Origin: Candidatus Gastranaerophilales bacterium
GTDB lineage: Bacteria > Cyanobacteriota > Vampirovibrionia > Gastranaerophilales > Gastranaerophilaceae
Length of the DNA stretch: 58,030 bases
Assembly: GCA_944324845.1 (NCBI GenBank)
Contig: CALUXX010000008.1
Location: 1-58,030 of the forward strand
Reading direction: 5' to 3'
Below the pieces are notes generated by a model. It was not told the origin of the DNA. It saw nothing but the letters and a program-made list of their open reading frames with translations, and did no database searches. A program made the position numbers and the translations under genes. This document shows positions 51,791 to 58,030 of the stretch, one piece after another; positions within the stretch are counted from its first letter, which is position 1, and every line of letters begins with the position of its first letter.

Positions 51791-52447
51791 TTATGAAAAA
51801 TTATTTTTTATATTATATGCAACTATTTTAAAATCATTTTTACACCATACACACTTATAAAAATTTATCTTCATTCCTAATTGTATGCATTCAATAAATA
51901 ATCTATTTTCTTTAATTCGCTTATCTACTAATTTTATACTTTCAATTTCTGGATTTAACAAAACAAAATTATAATCTACTTTATAACCAAACTTTAATAA
52001 TTCTTTAATTTTCTTTAATTGTAAATAAGCTCGATTATGTTTTCTAAAAGTATATCTTGCATTTTTTTCGTTAGAAAGAACTCCTTTTATCTCAATAATT
52101 TTATTTTCATTTAAAACATAGTAATCTGTTTTATAATCATTAATTATATATTCTCTTTTAATAACAAAATCTTTTTCTCTCAAAAAATTTCCAAATATAT
52201 TGTTTAAATAATTTAAGTTCAATAATAAAAATGAGTTACCATAATTAACAGCTTGTAAAGTGTATTTAGTTTTTAAATTATTACCATTATTTGTTTTTAA
52301 TAAAACTAATTTATTGTTTAAATCAAATATATCTGATAAGTGTGAAGAATTTGAGATGTAGCAATTTTCTTTTTTATTCTCCAATATCACTTCTCCCAAA
52401 AAACGTCCTTTTAATTCTTTTACAAAAATAGCTTCTTTTAAGTCCAT
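51791..52447 (-). CDS. SfsA-like nuclease
   Basis: A 218-residue protein with SfsA-family layout: an OB-like N-terminus (VKELKGRFLGEVILENKKEN, with LVLLKTNNGNNLKTKYTLQA) and a restriction-endonuclease-like domain where DYYVLNENKIIEIKGVL supplies Asp and the E-x-K motif, followed by RAYLQLKKIKELLKFGYKVD. SfsA family members have been reported to act as DNA or RNA nucleases. Here it is divergent and sits three bases after a PD-(D/E)xK nuclease gene in a modification operon, which suggests recruitment to restriction rather than a housekeeping role (inference). Confidence 0.7.
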   Translation of the reverse strand: MDLKEAIFVKELKGRFLGEVILENKKENCYISNSSHLSDIFDLNNKLVLLKTNNGNNLKTKYTLQAVNYGNSFLLLNLNYLNNIFGNFLREKDFVIKREYIINDYKTDYYVLNENKIIEIKGVLSNEKNARYTFRKHNRAYLQLKKIKELLKFGYKVDYNFVLLNPEIESIKLVDKRIKENRLFIECIQLGMKINFYKCVWCKNDFKIVAYNIKNNFS

Positions 52448-52450
52448 AAA

Positions 52451-52948
52451 TTAAATTTTAGGAATCATCGTAAATGTTTCTGGAGACATTGTAGAAAGAT
52501 TCCATATCCCAACTTTCATTTTTTTTATCTTTGTACCATCACCAAAATTAAGCAAATCTTCCCTTTTATAAATATTTAAAAGTTTATCTAAACCACCTAT
52601 ATCTGCAGATGTCATTAAAAATGCTTCTTCTGGATCAATTAACTTACAATATGCCCATAATTGTCCTAAATCTCGTAGTGTTAATTTTGTCTTTTTTGCT
52701 TCAATAAAAAATAATTTTATATTATTTTCTTTTTGAGCAATACCTAAAACATCAATCTGTATATCAACACCAGTAGCAAGTTCATTAAATATACCTAATT
52801 TACCTAAAACTCTATCTAATCTTTCACTATGAGTATCTAATGTAATTATTTTATAATTTTTATATTTATCTAATAAATACTGTTGTAACCATATTCGCAT
52901 CGGCTCATATAATTCAATTTCGCTTTTGACATTTTCTTTATTCCGCAT
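52451..52948 (-). CDS. PD-(D/E)xK restriction-endonuclease-like protein
   Basis: A 165-residue protein. GVDIQIDVLGI gives the catalytic Asp and IKLFFIEAKKTKLTLRDLGQ the E-x-K, with the usual helix after it; this is the core of the PD-(D/E)xK nuclease fold. It is small for a complete restriction enzyme and may work with the neighbouring LAGLIDADG-like or SfsA-like proteins. The ATG at 52948 lies within the end of the upstream gene, with AGGA before it. Placement right behind two methyltransferases makes it the first candidate for the restriction subunit. Confidence 0.7.
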   Translation of the reverse strand: MRNKENVKSEIELYEPMRIWLQQYLLDKYKNYKIITLDTHSERLDRVLGKLGIFNELATGVDIQIDVLGIAQKENNIKLFFIEAKKTKLTLRDLGQLWAYCKLIDPEEAFLMTSADIGGLDKLLNIYKREDLLNFGDGTKIKKMKVGIWNLSTMSPETFTMIPKI

Positions 52949-53828
52949 ACCCAAGATCCTTTGCTATTTGCTTCCAAGAATTGTAATGTTTTCCTCTAAT
53001 TTCAGAAGGAATAAAATTATCGCTTTCTCCTGGATGAAATGGTTTATTTTTATTTATAATACGTGTCTCCCAATAAAATTTATGTGTTCTATCTATTGGA
53101 TTTTTCCCAAGAATTGAAAATGCAGTTTTTAACTCTTGAGAATAGCTATTTAAAGCTATATTTTTATGCTCAATACCAAATCCTATTATCTCAAACTCAT
53201 TCGCATATATTTTTATTTGATGTTCTTTTTTCCAGAAATTTTGATAGCCTTGATTATATTTTGTTAATTTACCGTCTCTCATATTAGGATGTGCCCAATC
53301 TATATTTTGAACCGGAATACCAACACTTTTTAATAAATTACAAACATCAATAACCATATACCAATTTTGAGGAACTTCTATATATACTCGATGCATATAT
53401 GAGATTCCCCTTTCTGTATTACTTCTCCTTATATATGCTGTTGTATCACAAAAACCTCTTAGAAATTGTTTACGTTCATCGTATGAAAAATTAAATATAT
53501 CAGGATGTATACGCATATTTACATGTGTAGTTCCCGCTCCAGTATATCTTAAGATTTCTCTAATTAAATAATCCGAATTTGGTTTTGTAAAGTAGAGTGT
53601 TGTCGTTCTATCATTTTGTGATGTTAAAATTCCATTGTCAATTAATGGCTCAAGTATATTTCGAATATTAGTAATACTTGCTCTTACATATAATGGTATA
53701 TCGTGAAATTCATCCGTTTTAATCACTTTATGAGGTATTTCAACAGAGATTGTTGTATTATTATGATCTCTTTTTATTTCACCATTACCACAAATCATAC
53801 CTAGTAAGTATGCCATTTCATTGTTCAT
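52938..53828 (-). CDS. Degenerate LAGLIDADG-type DNA-binding protein
   Basis: A 296-residue protein with two LAGLIDADG-like helices: AYLLGMICGNGEI near the N-terminus and FLRGFCDTTAYIRR in the middle, each followed by a beta-rich segment (RVYIEVPQNWYMVID). The second acidic residue of the motif, the catalytic one in homing endonucleases, is Asn in the first and Thr in the second copy, so DNA cleavage is doubtful and DNA binding is likely. The ATG at 53828 follows the methyltransferase stop and has GGAG upstream. It is embedded in the restriction-modification operon, which suggests target recognition or control. Confidence 0.7.
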   Translation of the reverse strand: MNNEMAYLLGMICGNGEIKRDHNNTTISVEIPHKVIKTDEFHDIPLYVRASITNIRNILEPLIDNGILTSQNDRTTTLYFTKPNSDYLIREILRYTGAGTTHVNMRIHPDIFNFSYDERKQFLRGFCDTTAYIRRSNTERGISYMHRVYIEVPQNWYMVIDVCNLLKSVGIPVQNIDWAHPNMRDGKLTKYNQGYQNFWKKEHQIKIYANEFEIIGFGIEHKNIALNSYSQELKTAFSILGKNPIDRTHKFYWETRIINKNKPFHPGESDNFIPSEIRGKHYNSWKQIAKDLGYAE

Positions 53829-53835
53829 ATTTCTC

Positions 53836-54612
53836 TTACTCCTTGACAAAAATTAATAGATATTCATGTACTTTATTGATTCTAAATTTATATGGATATC
53901 CGAGTGGTCTCATGTTGTTGTATTCAGATTGCCTGTCCCAAATAATTATATCGTCCAGAATATACCCTCTTTGTTGTAATTCCAAGGATAAATCTATATG
54001 CAAAGGATAGAAAACACTTTTTTTTCTTATATCCATTACATTTACAATGCAATATCCACCATTTTTAAGACATTTATTTACTTTTTCAAATAAATCACCC
54101 AACAAATTAATAAATTCTTTATAATCAGCGATATTTCCTAAATCATTTTTGTTATTTGAATAATTTATATTTTCCTTTTTATCTGCACTTCTTTTCATAT
54201 TAAGAATATCCCAATATGGTGGAGATGTGATACAAATATCATAACTATTTTCTTTTAATTTATCTATTTCTTTAAAACTGTCTCCTGTTATTATTTCAAT
54301 ATTTTTATCATCCCCGATTCGAGATTTTGCTATTTGAGAAAATTCAGAAGATAAATCTATACCTGTTCCTTTTGATTTTAAATTATGAACCGCTACCATT
54401 GTTGTTCCAATTCCATTGAATGGATCTAAAACATTTCTACCCTTTTTAGAAAAAGTATGTAATAGTTTTTCACATAAAGATATTGAATAAGATGCAGGAT
54501 GTTTTAGAGCTTTTTCTTCTTTTGTTTTACCTAAATCACGCCATATACTGAAAGAATTTTGTAACCACTCTTTCCCTGTTAAATCATTACACTTTTTTTC
54601 TTCACTTATCAT
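53836..54612 (-). CDS. DNA methyltransferase (TSPPYW type)
   Basis: A 258-residue amino-methyltransferase. The catalytic motif is TSPPYWDIL; the AdoMet site is NVLDPFNGIGTTMVAVHNL; HPASYSISLCEKLL precedes it, as in the beta group of N4-cytosine/N6-adenine enzymes with motif order shifted. SPPY usually points to N4-cytosine methylation, but N6-adenine cannot be excluded. It overlaps the upstream N6-type methyltransferase gene by 11 bases. Two methyltransferases in one operon are typical for systems with an asymmetric recognition site, one enzyme per strand. Confidence 0.88.
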   Translation of the reverse strand: MISEEKKCNDLTGKEWLQNSFSIWRDLGKTKEEKALKHPASYSISLCEKLLHTFSKKGRNVLDPFNGIGTTMVAVHNLKSKGTGIDLSSEFSQIAKSRIGDDKNIEIITGDSFKEIDKLKENSYDICITSPPYWDILNMKRSADKKENINYSNNKNDLGNIADYKEFINLLGDLFEKVNKCLKNGGYCIVNVMDIRKKSVFYPLHIDLSLELQQRGYILDDIIIWDRQSEYNNMRPLGYPYKFRINKVHEYLLIFVKE

Positions 54613-56005
54613 TATTCCACCTATTCGATTGCAATGAAATTATTTCTGAATCAATGAATTTTATTTCATTATCTGAAATTCCATATATTTTATACACTAA
54701 AGCATTTAAAGACTCTAACATTTCAAACCACATACTACTCATATAATCACATGTTTCTATCAATTTTACTAAATTAACAAGTTGATCAAATAAATCACTG
54801 TAATCTCTTACTAAAGGTATTTTTTTTAAATATTTAGCATCGGTATGCATTGTTAATTTTGAGCTATTATAACAAAACTTTAAAAGATAAAAATTACATA
54901 ATCTTGAATGAAGAATTCCTAAAATATATCTGCACATTTTTTCATCACCATCAGTAAATATCGTTATGGTTTGAGTTGCTTCTAAATTTTTACCTGCAAA
55001 AGTTGCAATAATACCAGATTCAGCACTGTATATATTTTGAATAAAAACTTGATTCCCTTTTTGAGGGACTTTGCGATTTTTAAAACCAAACTTTTTTATT
55101 TCTTTACCTGTAATTGCATTATCAGAAGTTGATTTTCCCCTACCTACATAACCAGTACACAAATCACCGAATTTTTCGTATGTATTTTCTAGCTTACAAT
55201 AAATAGAATATTCCTCTTTATTTTTAAATAGTAAAATTTCGTCTTTATAAAAAGTTTGTTCAATATCACAACAATCAACAAATTTGTTATTAACAAGTTT
55301 TTTTATTTCAATTAAATTATTAAAACTAGGTTTATTTTTAATAGTAAGGATGATTTGCTCACCACGAACATCTGGGAAATACGAACCTATATCTATAATA
55401 GAAATTATACTCTTATTACGTAAAATCTCTTTTCTTAATTTACTATAACAACTAACATGTAAAAAATTCTTAGGAATAATATACGATATAATGCCATCAT
55501 CTTTTGTCAATTCAAAAGCTCTATAAAGAGCTGCAATAAACAGATTACTCCCTGAATCTTTTACTTTTCTTAAAAAATGATAATCTTTTGTATCTATAAC
55601 AATATCTTTTTCAAGTGGACAATACGGTGGATTACCAATCAAATAATCTACTTTTTCTTTTAATCCTAAAACTTTAAGAGTTTCTATCCCACTTTTCCAA
55701 ATAGAGTCACTTTTTTTGACGATACTTTTTGATACTAATTCTTTTGTCAAATTAACTGATTTTGTATCAGAATCAATTCCAAAAACATTTTTACAACCAT
55801 TTGATAGTGCAGAATATAAAAAACTTCCAACCCCACAACATGGATCTAGCACTGTTTTTGAAGTATCAATATCTAAATAATTTAAGATTATATTTGATAG
55901 CCTTACATCTGTATAGTAAATACCATTATTTTTTTTGTATTGCTCATCTAATGAATTTTCAAATAGATTACTTCGATACATGTATTCATTTATAGTTATA
56001 CTCAC
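54602..56005 (-). CDS. N6-adenine DNA methyltransferase (NPPY type)
   Basis: A 467-residue gamma-class methyltransferase: TVLDPCCGVGSFLYSALSNG is motif I, DYLIGNPPYCPLEK is the catalytic N-P-P-Y motif, and GIISYIIPKNFLHVSCYSKL follows as in Eco57I/TaqI-type enzymes. The C-terminal 200 residues resemble a target-recognition domain. It is the promoter-proximal gene of the six-gene minus-strand operon ending at 50042. The product should protect the host site on one strand; the recognition sequence cannot be read from the protein. Confidence 0.9.
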   Translation of the reverse strand: MSITINEYMYRSNLFENSLDEQYKKNNGIYYTDVRLSNIILNYLDIDTSKTVLDPCCGVGSFLYSALSNGCKNVFGIDSDTKSVNLTKELVSKSIVKKSDSIWKSGIETLKVLGLKEKVDYLIGNPPYCPLEKDIVIDTKDYHFLRKVKDSGSNLFIAALYRAFELTKDDGIISYIIPKNFLHVSCYSKLRKEILRNKSIISIIDIGSYFPDVRGEQIILTIKNKPSFNNLIEIKKLVNNKFVDCCDIEQTFYKDEILLFKNKEEYSIYCKLENTYEKFGDLCTGYVGRGKSTSDNAITGKEIKKFGFKNRKVPQKGNQVFIQNIYSAESGIIATFAGKNLEATQTITIFTDGDEKMCRYILGILHSRLCNFYLLKFCYNSSKLTMHTDAKYLKKIPLVRDYSDLFDQLVNLVKLIETCDYMSSMWFEMLESLNALVYKIYGISDNEIKFIDSEIISLQSNRWNNDK

Positions 56006-56346
56006 AATATCTGAATAGACTCCTTCTCGTATTATAGAATATCATAAAAGATCTAAATAGTAAAAATGTTACATATTAAATAACTTTTTTGTTATTTTTT
56101 TTATTAGATATTTTATAATACCTCGTTCAAAAAGTGTTCAAAAAGCTCTGTATTGAAATTTATACTCATAAGAGATAGTAAATCATATCTTACTTAAAAA
56201 GTTTGCTTAAAAGGTCTATTATCCGCCTTTTATATAATTACTTATTACAAAAATACCTTTTATGTCTAAATGATACGTTTCGTGTGTCTTTGCTTGATAT
56301 TTTACTCATTAAGAGTGATGAATGTCATTGCTGATAAGAGGTAACA
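56006..56346. other. Divergent intergenic region with short repeated motifs
   Basis: No gene is seen. GTTCAAAAAG occurs twice in tandem (56125-56134 and 56136-56145), and the related CTTAAAAAG and CTTAAAAGG lie at 56193-56201 and 56206-56214. These could be regulator or transposase-binding sites. The region must also hold the promoters of the restriction-modification operon and of the gene at 56347. Confidence 0.5.
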
Positions 56347-56562
56347 ATGATTGAATTAGGCAAAAAATACAAACTCAAAAAGATTAGAGGTTTTGAACAC
56401 TCTGATAATGAGTATTACAAAGTAATTGGTTTCTATAACTTCGACACTGTAATTTGTGAAAACTCTTACGGAGAAAGATTTGTATTTATGAAGGAGTTTT
56501 TAATAGACCCACAAAAGCCTGATGATATCTATTCAGATTTGATACTTGAAAGGAATAAATAA
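56347..56562 (+). CDS. Small phage-type protein of unknown function
   Basis: A 71-residue acidic/basic protein (MIELGKKYKLKKIRGFEHSD) without recognised domain. AAGAGGT lies upstream, and its stop overlaps the start of the next gene by one base (TAATG), which supports it being real. First of three small genes in a phage-like arrangement facing the transposase module. Confidence 0.65.
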   Translation: MIELGKKYKLKKIRGFEHSDNEYYKVIGFYNFDTVICENSYGERFVFMKEFLIDPQKPDDIYSDLILERNK

Positions 56563-56762
56563 TGACAGAAAAAGACTATGCACTCTATGGGACAAAGGTT
56601 TTGAATTTAAAAACACAAGAAGTTGGCTTGCTAATTTGTATTTGGAAAAACAAGTTTGCTGATGCAGAGATAGATTACGCAACTTGTGTTGATAAACAAG
56701 GCAAAAGATACAATATAGAACTTGATAATATAAGAGGGTTTGAAGATGATTTTGAAAAATAA
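56562..56762 (+). CDS. Small phage-type protein of unknown function
   Basis: A 66-residue protein (MTEKDYALYGTKVLNLKTQE) that reads like a small SH3-like beta-barrel with VGLLICIWKNKF, similar in style to the preceding gene product, which shares the RGFE phrase (KIRGFE and NIRGFE). Coupled to both neighbours by overlapping start and stop. Function unknown. Confidence 0.65.
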   Translation: MTEKDYALYGTKVLNLKTQEVGLLICIWKNKFADAEIDYATCVDKQGKRYNIELDNIRGFEDDFEK

Positions 56763-56979
56763 GCTTACAAGAGAAACTTTAGAAATAACTTATCCTGAAT
56801 TTAGAAAAAAGTTTGCAAAAGAAATCAAGATAGCTTTTGAAAGTTATCGCAGAACACAGTTAAATAAGCATTCTTATAACTTTAAAGATGATAACTCAAT
56901 GGAATATAATTTTTATTTCCAATTACAATGGAACTTCAATCACTTTGGAAATTCTAATTGGTATATTGAAAAGTTATAG
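56746..56979 (+). CDS. Small phage-type protein of unknown function
   Basis: A 77-residue protein (MILKNKLTRETLEITYPEFR) with aromatic C-terminus (NFNHFGNSNWYIEKL). The ATG at 56746 is preferred because GAGGG lies seven bases upstream; it overlaps the previous gene by 17 bases. It converges with the minus-strand gene at 56984, five bases apart. Function unknown. Confidence 0.6.
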   Translation: MILKNKLTRETLEITYPEFRKKFAKEIKIAFESYRRTQLNKHSYNFKDDNSMEYNFYFQLQWNFNHFGNSNWYIEKL

Positions 56980-56983
56980 ATAA

Positions 56984-57397
56984 TTAATCACTATCCGTCA
57001 AATTATCCACAATTTTATCAATAATGTCTTTATCTATATTTGTCCTTTTTTCTATTGTTCGAATAAAACTTTCAATATTCATCGGTTCTTTTTCTTTTCT
57101 TACAACACTTTCAAGTAAGTTTGTAAATTTATATATTCTTGAAGGCTCTATGTTGTGATTATTCTGTAGATCAACATTAAAACTTTGAAGCATAAATTTG
57201 GCTTGTATAAACGTATCTTCTTTGGAAAGACTAAAATGTTCAATAAATTCTTTTCTTTTACCAGACCAATCTCCGTCTTTTTTCCAACGTTTTATAGTTC
57301 TTTCATGTACTCCTATTCTTCTTGCAATTTCAGCAACTGTAATAAATTTTTCAACATACATATTTTCTGCAATCGCATAATACTTATCTTTTTTCAC
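56984..57397 (-). CDS. Phage HTH protein, DUF1804/terminase-small-subunit-like
   Basis: A 137-residue protein beginning with a helix-turn-helix of the type found in phage terminase small subunits and DUF1804 proteins: KFITVAEIARRIGVHERTIK followed by RWKKDGDWSGKRKEF. The remainder is helical. It follows the transposase gene after nine bases on the same strand. In transposable phages such a protein takes part in packaging or regulation; which applies here is not clear. Confidence 0.7.
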   Translation of the reverse strand: MKKDKYYAIAENMYVEKFITVAEIARRIGVHERTIKRWKKDGDWSGKRKEFIEHFSLSKEDTFIQAKFMLQSFNVDLQNNHNIEPSRIYKFTNLLESVVRKEKEPMNIESFIRTIEKRTNIDKDIIDKIVDNLTDSD

Positions 57398-57406
57398 TTT
57401 TTCCTC

Positions 57407-58030
57407 TTAGTTAATATACTTTTTATTTCGTTCTGCTAATATTTTATCGGTTTCATAAAGGTATAAGGTTTCTTTTGGTTTAGGTTCTTCTTGCAAAAAT
57501 ATTGATAAATCAAATTTCCCAAAATCATCTTGTTCTTTCTTTTTCCTTACTGCTTTATCCATATTTGTATTTGCAATCTTTGAAACTTTAACATCTGTAT
57601 TGAAATCTTTTTGGGCACTGTTATAAGCTGCTTTGTAATTTTCATATTGTTCTTCAGGAGATATTGTAAGAGTTTGTTTAATATAAGCCTTGGCAACTTT
57701 GCTATTGCGTTTTTTAATAGACATAGCCTCTTTAAATTCTTCTTTAGATACTTTATTTGCATGTAATGCAGCAACAGCTTTTACAGCATTCACTGTTCCT
57801 ATAAATTCATCATTATCACATCTGAAAGCCCAAGCTTCTTTGTAATCTTCTATATCTCTGCGTAAATAGACTCTCAAGCCCATTTTTGAAATCATCCAAT
57901 CAGCCCAATAAGTTATACCAAGTGCTGTATCTTTTATTCCGTTTCTTCTGATTGTAAAATCTTTTGAAGTTCTCATACAAAATAGTTTTAGAGCATCTTT
58001 TGTAGTTGTAATTTTTTCTTTAAATTCAGA
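57407..58030 (-). CDS. Mu-like transposase, C-terminal part; gene continues past window end
   Basis: The frame is open to the last base of the window, so the 5' part, including the DDE catalytic core, lies outside. What is visible (207 residues) matches the C-terminal beta-barrel and tail of Mu-type transposases: FTIRRNGIKDTALGITYWAD, VYLRRDIEDYKEAWAFRCDN, DEFIGTVNAVKAVAALH, then a Lys-rich helical tail (KEEFKEAMSIKKRNSKVAKA). An ATG at 57976 is inside the domain and is not the true start. This marks a transposable-phage or Mu-like element at the right edge. Confidence 0.75.
   Translation of the reverse strand, partial: SEFKEKITTTKDALKLFCMRTSKDFTIRRNGIKDTALGITYWADWMISKMGLRVYLRRDIEDYKEAWAFRCDNDEFIGTVNAVKAVAALHANKVSKEEFKEAMSIKKRNSKVAKAYIKQTLTISPEEQYENYKAAYNSAQKDFNTDVKVSKIANTNMDKAVRKKKEQDDFGKFDLSIFLQEEPKPKETLYLYETDKILAERNKKYIN

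Noticed and set aside
1-58030. CRISPR array or diversity-generating retroelement
   Set aside because: No regularly spaced repeats, no cas genes and no reverse transcriptase were seen; the repeats present are a single inverted pair, a single direct pair and short motifs at 56125-56214.

Overview
The window looks like a chromosome piece from an uncultured, non-photosynthetic relative of the cyanobacteria, most likely a gut Gastranaerophilales (Vampirovibrionia, 'Melainabacteria'). This is inferred from a strongly AT-rich sequence, a response regulator very close to cyanobacterial RpaB/Ycf27, diderm envelope genes (kdsB, kdsD, an AsmA-like protein, an outer-membrane usher) and several leaderless-looking proteins that carry a short N-terminal F-x-G tag. 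No database search was possible.

Layout. 1-10371: envelope and housekeeping genes (AsmA-like protein, LuxR-type regulator, rpaB, kdsB, prmA, accD-accA), interrupted by a small cargo segment next to tRNA-His that holds a GNAT acetyltransferase and an ADP-ribosyltransferase-like protein. 10670-15487: flavoproteins, larE, an eroded aldo/keto reductase, a polyferredoxin and a TatA-NikM-PDGLE fusion; this looks like a nickel/redox locus reshaped by deletions. 16210-23617: a chaperone-usher type fimbrial locus (usher, chaperone, two pilin-like proteins, a further secreted protein) with a divergent pair of secreted proteins. 23634-33579: a DUF1266 protein, small membrane proteins and F-x-G-tagged proteins (GH13-like hydrolase, HExxH protein, kinase-like protein, HAD phosphatase), then a frameshifted MATE transporter.

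33566-46991: a surface-glycan operon on the minus strand (acyltransferase broken by a stop codon, pyruvyl transferase fusion, glycosyltransferases, kdsD, a HAD phosphatase, a nucleotidyltransferase-kinase). Immediately upstream lies the most striking feature of the window: two 28-bp inverted recombinase core sites around a 136-bp segment with an outward-facing promoter, placed between an apparently active FimB/FimE-size tyrosine recombinase and a paralogue that has lost four of five catalytic residues. The paralogue is the first gene of the glycan operon. I read this as a phase-variable promoter (inverton), drawn here in the ON orientation.

46992-58030: accessory DNA. Two diverged 115-bp direct repeats enclose an XRE regulator and a MuF-domain protein with a toxin-like C-terminus. 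A six-gene minus-strand operon follows (two DNA methyltransferases, a degenerate LAGLIDADG protein, a PD-(D/E)xK nuclease, an SfsA-like nuclease, a TPR-DUF2971 protein), which looks like a restriction-modification/defence cassette. The right edge holds small phage-type genes and the C-terminal part of a Mu-like transposase.
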